From: Ciona intestinalis | Taxonomy: Eukaryota; Chordata; Ascidiacea; Phlebobranchia; Cionidae | Assembly: GCF_000224145.3 (NCBI RefSeq) | Contig: NC_020179.2 | Span: 798,571 to 862,570, forward strand | DNA length: 64,000 nucleotides | Reading direction: 5' to 3' | In this document: positions 1 through 11,514 of the stretch, one piece after another | How the letters are laid out: each line of letters begins with the position of its first letter | How positions within the stretch are numbered: the first letter of the stretch is position 1 | Program-made: the position numbers and the translations under genes | Notes under the pieces: model-generated | Seen by the model: the letters and a program-made list of their open reading frames with translations, nothing else | Told to the model about the DNA's origin: nothing | The model's database searches: none

Positions 1-593
1 AAGTTTGACCGTTTCCATGATATATTAGAAATCCTGGTATAGTTATGTAATTTTACAAAAAAAACAAGCGTCCCAAAAAATAAACCTTATTTTTACAAAG
101 TTTGATTTTAACAGGTTGTACGTCTTATGGTTTAATTAAACCTTAACATGTACCACTTTTTCATTTCAAATTAAAAAGGCCATGCATTTAAAATACTTCC
201 ACAAAAATTAGATACCAAATTCGGTTCAATCGTTGTGAAGATTCCCCTACAATCACGTCATCTATCTATTGTTTCAAGAGCGAGATTACAAAACGGACAC
301 TAAGTACCAGACAAGTGTACTACGAGTAACTACGGGACAAAATTGTGGCTGTTTGTTGTGTATGTTGTTTTGTATATCGATCACCGGTTGCGGCACTTGA
401 AATAACGGAACCAGCATGCCTTGTGACGTAACAAAGGGATGTATTTCCAAGATTTGGGATACGAAGTACTTTAACGCGATTAGGGAACTTGAAGTAACCT
501 AGCACGCTTTGGGAGTCGTTAATTACTTAAATTAGGAGTACTGTATTTGATTTCTCACACAAGTAAGTAAACAGCGCTGGTGATATTTCTAAA

Positions 594-757
594 ATAGGAC
601 ATGTTTTTTTAATTATATTTATTTGTCCCATTTGGTAGTAAAACAAGGAAATGTAACCGTAGTCCCGTAGCTCTAAAAAAGAGTTGTAAATGTCAAAAAC
701 ACAATAAGGAAATATGGGTTTAGGTGCCAACGATATCCCATCTTGCCCACCAGTAAT
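594..757 (+). mobile_element. Inverted-repeat MITE, degraded copy
   Basis: The internal core (CCCATTTGGTAGTAAA, then AAGGAAATATGGGTTTAGG and a TATCCCATCTTGCCCAC right end) matches the family that recurs about 39 times here. The left terminal repeat is not recognisable. Confidence 0.7.
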
Positions 758-2325
758 ATGTGCTACATCACGACCTACTAAAGATATCTCTAGTAGGATG
801 TGGTTACCATTTTATTTGACATAAAATAGACCCACTACTAGAAACACTTTGGTCGCTATTATTTGAGAAAATGTGAAAAAGTAAATTATATTCCGCTGCA
901 AGGTGGCGGTAAAGATCTGTACTCCGTCTCTCCTTATTTCGTCGACTAAGTTGAAGAGACTTAAGTATGTAGCGCAATTTAAACACGGATAATTGTTTTA
1001 TTACCATGTAATAATGTTATGTTTAAATGTTTCAAAGGCATTACAGCTGGTGACAAGTCAAGTGTAATTGATATTATTCAATCTCCATCGATCACCATTC
1101 AGTTCACATACAACACTATGATGTGGTGGCTGAATCGTGTGTTAGTTACCTCAAGAGCCGTAGCAGTAATATTGTGTCTATTGTGCCGTACAGAACGTGC
1201 GCTGTTCTGTGTAATTAACCGATTCACTTTCTGTCTTTGCGTCGTTACATGTGGATAATCAAACAGGACACTTTTAAGTGGACACTTAGCAAAGCATAAG
1301 AGACTAGCCTGCGCGTGGACTTCAAGTACCCAGAAATTCATCAACGGAAAACGTGAAAAAATGCGCCCATAATAAGCTGCTGTACATGTAATATTACAAG
1401 AGCAATTTTAGCGCAGATTTTTATGAAGAATTTTAATTGCAGACGTTTTTTTTTTGTTTTAACTAGCTATTTCTTATTTGAATGAATGGACTTGAATTAG
1501 TTTTTATAAGTCTTTAAGCTTTGAAATCTCGATGCTAAACAAAATTCGTATTAAATAACAATCGTTTAAATTTTTTTTCAATAAATGAAAAACATTTTTT
1601 TTCCTCCGATGGGAAAAAATTACTTGTTTTGATTTAAAATTAAATATTCGAAAAATGCGGCGGTTTTAAAACACAGCTGTGCATGCGAAGCTACTTGAAA
1701 GTTTGACCGATTAGGAAAATGGACAAAGCAAGCTTTTAGCCAAAGATGGCCGACCGTTATGAACATACAGCTGAAACAGCTGGGGAGATTCTTTGATCAT
1801 TGAAAACAAAGCAACTCAATGAGCTTTAATTTGGACAGTAGGTTTAATCTTTTACTTCGTTATAACAACACGCATGGCAGTTCTAAAGCCGCAAGTTTGG
1901 GAGACAATATACACACAGGATAAAATGACAGGCGAAGCTTTTAAACGCACTTTAACAGAATAACCGTTCCACACTATAACATTAGAGGTACAGCGCGGAA
2001 GAAGCCTCGAACAGTAAAAACAGGAAGTACTTAATTATAAAGTACAACGCGAAGTATAATCTCATGGTTGCAGACGCCCGATCCGTCTATACTAAAAGCA
2101 TTAGTCCGTGGGAATCGGGTGCATTAATTATTCATTAAGCTCCGTCGCGACAACTGCTAAAACTCGTGACGTCATTTAGGAAATCACTTCGGGCCAAATA
2201 AACCACACTGGTCGATATCGATGTAGGGGGAGAAGAATTTGGTAGGTGAACTATACGACAATACATGGTTTTGTTGAAAGTGTTGCTTTCACACGATGGG
2301 CATGTGATGATGGATGTTACTTATT

Positions 2326-2565
2326 TATACTCGGACGCGTGGCGGGACAACGAAGGTTGGTATAACAAGGGTGTTCTGTTTCATACTCATCATGCCCGCT
2401 TACAAATTATAACATATATGTAACTGTGAGGAAGATTCCCACCGGTTTGACGAAATTACTATTACTGCAATGAATTTTGTCCAATGAACACACAGGGCCA
2501 CAGTAGTAACAGAATCAAACCTCGAACCCAGAAACTCCGGGCCATATTGCGAGCTAACAATTTCC
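2326..2565 (-). mobile_element. tRNA-derived composite SINE, near full length
   Basis: On the minus strand a box-A-like stretch (near 2555) is followed by a box-B-like GGTTCGAGGTTTG (near 2520), a middle part and the shared tail (GTAAGCGGGC ... GAAACAGAACACCC ... CCGCCACGCG). The same head-middle-tail order occurs at 16718-17119. Open frames across 2400-2714 are shadows of it. Confidence 0.65.
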
Positions 2566-2861
2566 CACTTTGTCAAATGTTGGAAAACCAGTACACCAGC
2601 CGCGGTTACAAATGGAAAAACTTGAAAAGCCTCCCAAAGGAAGTTCTCACAGCTGGATATCAACTGGCGATTGATCAGTATGTCCCAGTGGAAATTAGGA
2701 GGGAATTTTCATAATTTTTGCCAAGCCGTTACCAAACAACCGTCTCTAATGCTTGATACACAGGAGACGTAAACAAGCTACGCATGTGCTAGATATACGC
2801 TGTATAGTAATTCACAGCTGCCGAATAAATTCATACGATCAAAACATTTAGTATGTTCGGG

Positions 2862-3020
2862 CATGGGAGGGTTCACGTTTCCATTTTTTATCATCCCATT
2901 TGGTAGTACATAAAGAATATTCACAGAAATATATACCCGTAATCGTAAATGTTCCTAGTTTACTACTAAACTGGACAAGAAAATAAAATCAAAACACGTT
3001 CCATCTTACCCCACCCTACT
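2862..3020. mobile_element. Inverted-repeat MITE, head-to-head hybrid copy
   Basis: The left half reads in plus orientation (CATCCCATTTGGTAGTA) and the right half in the opposite orientation (TTTACTACTAAACTGGACAAG ending CTTACCCCACCCTACT). The copy therefore consists of two outer halves joined as a large imperfect palindrome, without the usual middle. Confidence 0.7.
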
Positions 3021-3443
3021 AAATCAAGACCTATTTATGTCACCGTCAAGATCACCTGTCCTTGTTAGCGAGGTAGAATGAATAAATCGTGTAATCTTAG
3101 CGTTTCAAATCGATGAGAAGCGATTGTTCTGCCCATGGGACTCGAACCAATCGAATCCGAAAAAAGTATGACGAAAAATATAATTACCCTTGACAACCAT
3201 ACGTGACAGAAAATGTCGGTTTAAACTGGATTGGACCGGATTTTCGCCAGTGTCATGGCAAAGCATAAGAATGTTCAGACATATTTAACCCTGTATCAAC
3301 TTAAGAAACATGTAACCGTTTCCACGGCATCGGACGATTCGGTTACAGTTGCTGGGAAGATCATATTTCATATTGTAACGTCTTGATTTTGTCACCACAC
3401 AGACTATTTCGGAAGGTTCATCCATACGCCGTGTAAGTTATAT

Positions 3444-3632
3444 TGTAATTTGGAGTAAGATTACATCTTATTAGCAGGAAAATCCCATATTTCCTGATCG
3501 TTTTTTAAACAATTAACAACGCTCTTTTAGAGCAACGGTAATACAGTTGAAAATTCTGTGAATATTTACTACCAAAGGGGACAAGAAAAGACAACCAAAA
3601 CACATGTACCGTCTAGTCTATCCTACTATAAA
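3444..3632 (-). mobile_element. Inverted-repeat MITE, complete but degraded
   Basis: Minus-orientation core with CCCATATTTCCTGATCG, AACAATTAACAACGCTC and ACTACCAAAGGGGACAAG. Both terminal repeats survive in weak form (GGAGTAAGATTACA at left, CTATCCTACTATA at right). Confidence 0.75.
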
Positions 3633-4085
3633 TCAAATGTTACATATCATTTCGGACGCACTTGTTCTAAAATACAAAGCCTAATACAACGGCATGAGAT
3701 GTAAAAAACTGCCTGTCACGGGTTCCGTGTTCCAGCATGTATATTCCTTTATTAAATATGCATTACGATTTCGCATACCAAGTCGCAATGCCCCGTTTTA
3801 CATTGAAGACATGGGGGAATGACGAAATCGTCACGTGAACCCAACACACACAACACGTTATATTGGTGGCATGGCTAACACTGCCGGGACGCCTGGGTTA
3901 TATCATGCATTATATATGCGAAGCTCACTGGATGGGAGATTTGAGACAACGGTTCAATAAGCAAGTCTATATGACAGGTCTGGTGTATTTTCAGACTGCT
4001 TATGCATGACCAAGCTTACTAGTCGCTAAAATAAATGGCTTTATTGAGCTCAAAATACTACATAAAGTTACATTATCTTTACGAT

Positions 4086-4246
4086 ATAGTGGGGTGGAGA
4101 AAGATGGAACATATTTGCACCCTTTGTCCCGTCCCATTGGGTAGTAAACAACCCATGTGTACGGAATTTTATAACCGTATAGCCTCGCGACTCTAATGTG
4201 GGGCGTTTTCGAGCGACTAAATACATCATTATTCCATTCTACGACA
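4086..4246 (+). mobile_element. Inverted-repeat MITE, plus orientation
   Basis: It starts TAGTGGGGTGGAGAAAGATG and continues through CGTCCCATTGGGTAGTAAAC and CCTCGCGACTCTAA. The right third is shortened and its terminal repeat poor. Confidence 0.7.
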
Positions 4247-4782
4247 ATAACGGGTTAAATGTTACAAAGCCTCGCCACAATTGAATTGTCTGACAGAAAC
4301 GGAGTTTTTCTGCCAGTCACTGCCAAGTATACGATGACGAGGTTCGAAAATCGGTTTAAATTCAATTTCAATTGATCTGTCGAGACAAAACGAACACAGA
4401 ACGTGACTTGGGTGCCAGATATTCCTACGCATGACGTCATCAGATAAGCAGCTGCGAAAGGTCTGCGGGAAACAACGGCGAAAACAACAGCGACCATCAG
4501 TTCAGACAAGACTCGAAATTACGTAACCCACTACCAAGGTCGAGCTATATGGAAATGAACCCCTTGTATTTGAATATACACACTTTTCTTTCCATTAGAA
4601 GTCTAACTTTTAATTCAAAATAAATGGCTCGTTGTGTTTTGTTAGTCGTAGTTTTCGATTAAATGTAACCTCTTGTCGTGTTTTAACGACTATCATTTGT
4701 CGCCAAATCCTGTCTTTCCGTTTTAACTAAACTGGATTGCCGCTACCATATTTGAATTCACAAATAAAAGTTGTTATTATGA

Positions 4783-4972
4783 ATGCGGGGTAAGATGGGA
4801 CAGGTTTTATCCTCTTTCCTTATTCTATTTGGTGGTAAACAAACAATATTTACAGAAATATTAACCCGTAGCCCCGTGACTTCAAACGAGCGTTGTCCAT
4901 TGTTCAAAATGCGATCGGGGGATGTGAAATTTAGGGGCTAATAGTATTTCATCGTATACCCCACAGTAGTAT
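4783..4972 (+). mobile_element. Inverted-repeat MITE, plus orientation
   Basis: GCGGGGTAAGATGGGACAGG start, core TGGTGGTAAACAAACAATA and GTAGCCCCGTGACTTC, right end TATACCCCACAGTAGTA. Near full length. Confidence 0.8.
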
Positions 4973-6975
4973 ATTACGTCCCCGTATAACCTTGTATTCT
5001 AATTTACTGGGGACCTACAGAACCGCTTGAGATTGCGTAATTATCTGGCATTATTCATAGTAATTAAAACAGATAGGTGTCAAGGAAAAGTAAAGGCTAC
5101 TGTCTCTATTTAAAGCAAAATTCATGAATTAAAAAAAATGCCGATATTATTCTAATTAGTTAAACCAACTTCGGGCGAATAAATAGTCCACCTTTTAATA
5201 ACAACAGTTATACGTACCTTAGAAACGGTAAAAAATCTTCAAATAAATTCTTTGTTTAGACAATTCGAATTATACGGACATCCGCTTTATTTCGTCTCCG
5301 TTTTAGTTGGTTTGGAGCAAAATTACCAAAACATTAAACACGAATACTGAATAAAGATAAAACAACGTAGTAATACTATAGTTACTTCAATGTACAGTAA
5401 TAGGCGCTACTCTATGAATCAATACTGCAAGCTATCTTCGATTATTGGTAACCTAGACTGCTGATGAACAAAACTGATTAGCAGTGATTTACATGGCTGG
5501 AAAAAGATTATCCCTGAAACTAAACTAATCCTATATTGCCTACTTATTGGACTAAACTGATAGGGTATACGAGTTAAGTGCTTCGTTTGCCTGCATTTAC
5601 TGCCAGCGCTGTTAATTACATAGCTCTATCATTAACATCGTGTAAACTGTAAAACGCTAGTATCTTTTAAACTAACGCTTATGAGAAACACATAACAAAT
5701 CGCCTAACTAAAGATGTTATTTTCTAGAAAACTCTTCACTGGTACATTGCAACGTTAAAACGGTTAACCAAAGCGTCTTCACAAAGCGCGCAGTTCAACC
5801 ATCTGCTGCAAGCGCCTTACAATTTACAGTCTGCCTCGCGTGGCACAAAAAACGCACTTAATTACAACGTAATGCATCGAGGGAATGAGGCGCATCGATC
5901 CAGGCACAACGTCTCATCTCATGCGATTCAGTTGCCTTTGCAAACTGGCGCACCCAGTCAAATTGAAAATCGACTGCAGTAAAAGGGGAGTGGTAACAGC
6001 AGCAGTCAGCGACACACCCACTAAAGGTCGAGCTATAAACAAACTGCGCTCAACCTGCAGTAAAGCTGACTCCTTCGTCTAGACTGTACAGGGCGACTAA
6101 AAAGGACTATTTCCTGAGGCTTCGAGGCGCAGAGTGATCTTTACATACATTGATTCCCTTGTGTGTTATACACTTGATGAATACATTTACGAAAGTTCTC
6201 TTTTACCCAACGTATGGTATATAGCCATTTCACATATGACATCACCGTAAGAATTAAAATGACGTCACGTATCCATGGCATTAACAATAAATTGAAAGCT
6301 TTTGCGATAATTGATTTTCTAAGAGAGCAAACGCGTGCTTAGAATTAATAAATATTTTATGTCGTGTTCGGCTTCAATCGATAGAGTGGAAAATCTAATG
6401 TGTGGTGTATGCCACAGTTCACCGTTTAGAGCCCGACAGTCTATAATTAGAATTCTCATGGCGGTGTTTTAATGTGTCCATCTTAAGATTAAAATATACG
6501 ATAATGTAAAAAGGGGTGAAATAAGCGCGGGTAAAAGCGTTGCGCATCACTGCAAAAGGTTGAAAATCGCTCGCAACACTGCTGAGAGCAATCAGCAGCA
6601 CCTTCGGTATCTGTAATTGTTTATCGAATTTTCGAGGCAGCATCACGCTATACGACTTGCGCCAATCAGCGACGCGGCGCTGCGTCTTATCGACGTACAC
6701 GCCAACAGCTACAAGTAATTGAGAAATGTAATCGATAATTAATTTTACCTGTTGGCATATTGCAACTCCATATGCAATATGGACCAAGCTTCACGAAATA
6801 TAAGTAATCTCGAATGAAATGTGGGGTTTTATGTGCTAGCGGTACTAATCTTACCCAACAGTACAAGATTTCAAAGCCCATCAAAATAACGGGTTGATTT
6901 CAATTAAATCCAACATAAAAATTACCAACAACACATACGCAACATTAAAGAACCCCGAATTAAAATAAGGCACAA

Positions 6976-7058
6976 AGTGTGTGAAACAGAACTCCCGTGT
7001 CATTACAACCGTTGTTGCCCCGCCATGCGAAGATAATAAGTTACAATTATTCATTCAT
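6976..7058 (+). mobile_element. SINE tail fragment
   Basis: It carries the family tail GTGTGAAACAGAACTCCCGTG, then CCATGCGAAGATAATAAGTT and ATTCATTCATG. The tRNA-like head is absent, so this is a 5'-truncated copy. Confidence 0.6.
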
Positions 7059-8370
7059 GCAACATCAGAATGAATAATATCACCACTAGACGACAGTAAA
7101 GGGTTGGGAGTTATAACATGGCGACGAACCAACAAAACGTCGCTCGGACAACGTAGTTAACCAAGGTTTACCTTCGAGAGTTTTATTGTAAAATTTAAAT
7201 ACAACTTGACGTCTTGAATAATTAATTATAACATCATCTCAACACTATAAACATAGTTCTATCCAAATTGCCGAAGTTTTTTTTAAAATATTTTAATATA
7301 AATTTATGTAATTATTGAGATAATATATTATCTTCATAACACAATAAATGGATCATGCCTAAATACCGAATTTCCCCTTTCTATATTCCGTTTATCTCTT
7401 GTGAATATTCCCAAAAGTTGTATTACCGTGTTAAATATAAATATGCTGTATTAAAACTGGTTGAATTCAGTTATAAGTTACATTCGCATGATAATTATGT
7501 TTTACATATTGTATAAATGATTACAAACTTGAAAAATGGTTCTTCTGGGTGGCGGTTTTTTCCTGAGGTAGATCTCTTTGTATCTAAAATAGAATATACT
7601 TTTCAATTTGGAGCAAAAATACCAAAACAGAATCTGTGGATATATGTATAATACCAAATGCTAAATTAAATCCAAAATGAAAAAACACCTGTATGTTTAC
7701 ACTTTGCAAATAGAGTTATACCTTTGCGAATGTGATATAAATTTTCTGGATTAGTAATTCTTGCATAAATTCCATTATATTCCATAAAATCGTACGTAAA
7801 CTGCATTTTTATGAAATGATACCAATCTGTACTATATACATAGCCATAGGTAAGGTCCTATGGCGAGGTAGGCCGGGTATAATTGAATTTAAGCAAGAGC
7901 ACCAATATACTCAAATGATATAGCGGTTTAAACAAAGTGTATTAATCAAATCTATACGCGATTTGAAAAACGATTTGCTTTACCAAATAACTAAACATTT
8001 AAATCGTCTTTGTTGACATACCTATATCCTATGTATTAGCTGTCACAATATTTCTCTTTTGTATTGTAACTTATTACCAAAACGATACAAAGGCACACGG
8101 AAGATATACGTGACCATCTTTTACAATAACCGATGACAGGTCATGCCCCAAACACAATACCAGTAACGTTTATATTGTCGTCAATGCGCGTCCCTATACT
8201 AAAGGTATATACGTATACGCTTATACAAACTAACGGGTTATACGATAGAAACACAAATGTCACATATACACGCCAGTATCCCCAAAACATGTTTACCAGT
8301 GAGTGTAATAAAAATAAATCAATGACAAATCGAAGCCTTAATGTTACAGAAAAAGGTGTTTAAATATTTA

Positions 8371-8556
8371 TAGTGGGGTTGGGTAAGATGGGACATCTTT
8401 TTGTTCTGTTCCGTACAATTTGGTAGCATACAAACATTCTAAGAATTATAAAACCGCATCCTCACAACTATGGTGATCTGTTGTTAATTGTTTAAAACGC
8501 GATCAAGATATTTGGATATTATGTTCTCAAGGTGTCCTGCCCCCCACCCTATTATT
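8371..8556 (+). mobile_element. Inverted-repeat MITE, full length
   Basis: Left end TAGTGGGGTTGGGTAAGATG, core AATTTGGTAGCATACAAACA, right end GGTGTCCTGCCCCCCACCCT. Confidence 0.8.
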
Positions 8557-9188
8557 GATTTTCAAGTCTAGTTTTGAAATTGTAAAGCCAATAAACACTT
8601 ACACAATATTCAGGACAATATAGATAATGCTTTTCAAGAGTTGGCGAGTTATAACATGCCTTTGAGAAAATCACCCTTTCAGGCGTGTCTTTTAAATTAT
8701 CCCACAAACGACTAAGCCGCGAGGTATGTAAATATTTAGAGTCGTGGATTCATAAAGTTAGGAACTTCATCGTGGAAATATTTATCACTATAGATGCCAA
8801 AGGAACGAAAATCCGCCGATATTTGGAAACCAAAGATTGGCCATGAGTCCTAAGTGCTTGGGATTTAAAATAAATCCTTTTTGAATTATCAGGCATTGAA
8901 ATATCTTGCGTCATTTCATTGAAACCATGTGAAAAACTGGACTATACAATGTTGTGTAATCGGTGCATTAGTCGCCGCCCTTTGTGGTGCAAAATAATAT
9001 TGAATTTTGTGTCAGCGAACTGGTAATTTTGTCTTAACTATTTGTGTATAGGCTCAATGTTATATGTACAATATTTGAGCCGTAAAACGCGCCTGTTAAT
9101 AAAACATTTGTGCATATTTGCTAAATATAAATCACTGTTACATAATTTTAGTAGTGGTGCTGTACTACCTAAAACACAAGCGTTGTAC

Positions 9189-9358
9189 AGTAGGGGGGGA
9201 TGGAACACCTTTTCATTCTATTTTTACGTCCCATTCGGTAGTACACAAAGAACATTTAAAGTATTATAAAACCGTATCCTCACAACTTCCATAGACCGTT
9301 GTTAATTGTTTGAAATACCATTAGGATATATGAATCTTATGTTCTAAAGGAATTTTCA
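9189..9358 (+). mobile_element. Inverted-repeat MITE, right end missing
   Basis: Left end AGTAGGGGGGGATGGAACAC and core CGTCCCATTCGGTAGTACAC are clear. The copy stops after TTATGTTCTAAAGG without the matching right terminal repeat. Confidence 0.75.
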
Positions 9359-9572
9359 TTTACTATTAATGTGTTTCATATACGACGATTAATAGCTTGT
9401 GTTTGGATACCGAAACGTCGTTTAACGATCAATAAAACTTGTAAAACATGAAATAAGATCGGACAAACATTGTAACTTTGCGTGTATGTTTCGTGGTAGA
9501 TAGATTGACAACGTGGTATATAGTCAATGCAAGAGAATTATCACAAAATACAGCAGGTGTAGCATGTTTGCA

Positions 9573-9771
9573 TAGTAGTGGGCAAGATAGGATACCATTA
9601 TACCACCTATAAATTCCATACTTTCGAATCATGTTTTGAAAAATTAACAACGTCCACTTTGAGTCGTGGTGATACTATTACAATATTCTGTAAGCATTCG
9701 TTGAATACTACTAAAAGGGTCAAAAAAAGAGAAGGAAAATATGGCTTATCTAACCCCACCCCACTATATAT
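9573..9771 (-). mobile_element. Inverted-repeat MITE, minus orientation
   Basis: Left end TAGTAGTGGGCAAGATAGGA, core AATTAACAACGTCCACTTTG, right end CTAACCCCACCCCACTATA. Confidence 0.75.
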
Positions 9772-10876
9772 ATGAACGTACATTTTCTCAAAAGCGGTTA
9801 AAAATAGGTTTGACGATTGATGTCGTAAAATTTACGGTGACCGGAAAGTAATTTTAATTGAACGTCACATTCTATGAAATCCCAAGTAAACACCGATATA
9901 GTTGTAACGTAACCAACGACGCTTTTCGCTAACGTATTTATTTTTACGCCAGATTTACGTGCGTGCTGTTGCTAAGGTTACGTCGCTTTCACCGGCCACG
10001 TACCAGTTACACCCTTTGAAACCTTGGATACCCGGCGTTTTAGTGAAGAGTTTACACTTCACTATATTATCCATTTGATTTGGTTTATTAGTTTGTGTGG
10101 GCGTGTGTGTCTTCTGAACTCACGGTCCACGGGAACATAGAGGAATTTCGGATCTAATTCGGTTTACTAAACAGGGTTACGCAATCAGGTAAACTTAGGT
10201 CTATTGAATGCTGTAATTGAGCCGTGCTGAATACTCAAACATATGAATTCTCCAAACACACTGTGCACGTTAAAAATAGCAATAAAAAAATGAAAATTAG
10301 CAAAACTAGTTTGCATTATTTAACAAGCGCCATCCGCCTGCTTTAGCAAATGATTTAATCGGATGCACATTGTTTTAGAATATATGCTGCTGGTATAGTG
10401 GGCAAAATTCCAACACAGTATCAGAGCATAATATAAGCACCGACGGGGTTAATTTCAAAAGTTATTCGATGGACCATTGACTGTAATCCAAACATTCGCA
10501 TAGCAGAATAAAAACAATAGGAAGCCACTCGAATGCCGTGTCGAGAGCTCACACATGGCGCTGCTGTTGCCAAATGTGTGGCTTGACAGTTTGAACTTTA
10601 ACAAATTGCCGGTCAATAATTTGACAAACTAACAAAAACAAGCGTCGAGTGACATCAGAAGTCAAATTTCGCGAAGTGTAGATGCCTATATATCTTCGCG
10701 CATGCAAAATCGTACTTAAATCGTTTACGTTATCAAGTTTTCATTCGGTTTTGGCGCATCAGGGATTTCGCGTAATTTAAAAAGTTTTTGGTTTGTAAGT
10801 AAAAGGTTTTTAAGGAGCAATCAATACAGGCGTACAAATTTTCGAAAAAAAATAATTCAAGCAAAATAAAACTCAC

Positions 10877-11401
10877 TGTATTTTTCGAAACCTTTCGACA
10901 CCTCCTGCAACGAGGTCCATTCCATTCTGTAGTTGGGTGAGGTCTCGTACTCTGTGGCCCAGGTTTGGTGTGTATATGTTACGAACTGCTCCAAACGGTG
11001 CCTTCATTCCGACTGTGACCTAAAAATTAATGAAAAGATAAAACTTTCAAATTCATTTTAAAAATTATTAGTTGCAAAAATCCAAGTTTCAATTTAAAAC
11101 CACAAAAGTAAAACCTACGGGCATATGTTTATAAAATTTAGGCCTGGGAACGAAAAACATTCGCTTTTTAATGATTGTGTAAAATGTACAATATTAAAAA
11201 TCTAACCTGGTTTAGAAATCCATCAAAGTCGCTTATGTGTCTCCTATTCACAACGAACTTTCTACCAGGAAAGAATCGATCGCCGTTAAGATAAACGTGG
11301 ACGTTCTTCGCGGTTTCTGGTTGATGCATGGTGACTAAATGGTCTTGTTGGTGATAATTTGACTGACGGTCTTGATTTACGTCAGCAGCCAAAGTTGTCA
11401 T
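10877..11401 (-). CDS. Doublecortin-domain protein, DCDC2-like, 5' part
   Basis: Two coding exons on the minus strand: 11401 down to 11207 (65 codons) and 11019 down to 10877 (47 codons plus 2 bases). Together they spell one almost complete doublecortin domain: NVHVYLNGDRFFPGRKFVV in the first and KAPFGAVRNIYTPNLGHRV ... DLVAGGVERFRK in the second. These match the NGD, APFGAVR-YTP-GHR and VAGG-E-F-K signatures of the domain, with the closest flavour being DCDC2. Doublecortin domains bind microtubules; DCDC2 proteins act at cilia and the cytoskeleton. The start ATG at 11401 is the first in frame after a stop at about 11489; the exon itself begins after a TTTCAG acceptor at 11514. Donors and acceptors are canonical. 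The next exons (second domain, C-terminus) were not found, so the gene runs leftward and is partial here. Confidence 0.85.
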
Positions 11402-11514
11402 TGTCGCGCGGGGTTTCCCCGCCTCTGAGAACAAGTTAAAGTTTTTGGACGGCTGTTTCGTCAAAGGGCTTTTGGATCCCGGTTTCACTTATCAAATTAG
11501 ACTGACACCTCGAT
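11402..11514 (-). other. 5' untranslated part of the doublecortin-gene exon
   Basis: Minus-strand sequence between a TTTATTTCAG acceptor (11515-11524) and the ATG at 11401. It contains an in-frame stop just before a GTG codon at 11488, so translation should begin at 11401. An upstream non-coding exon is implied but not located. Confidence 0.5.

Larger units (their letters stand above)
1..10876. other. Gene-poor AT-rich stretch with repeats
   Basis: No exon chain could be supported on either strand. Open frames here are short, lack recognisable domains, and several are explained by repeat copies listed separately (inverted-repeat elements, SINE copies). Later exons of the doublecortin-domain gene that ends at 10877 on the minus strand are expected here or beyond the window, but I could not identify any with confidence. 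Confidence 0.5.

Noticed and set aside
2484..2714. Plus-strand ORF of 76 codons
   Set aside because: It overlaps a SINE copy read on the minus strand (2326-2565) and shows no domain.
3115..3160. tRNA-like box B (GGTTCGAGTCC on the minus strand)
   Set aside because: The T-arm has a mismatch and no matching acceptor stem or anticodon arm can be built, so it is not a tRNA gene; at most a SINE-head relic.
6419..6787. Minus-strand open frame of about 120 codons
   Set aside because: No recognisable domain, and nothing in it matches the missing doublecortin exons that I looked for; left as chance.
9985..10065. Minus-strand segment reading NWYVAGESDV, a possible later doublecortin exon
   Set aside because: The similarity is limited to a few residues, flanking residues do not fit the domain, and no matching splice phase was established.
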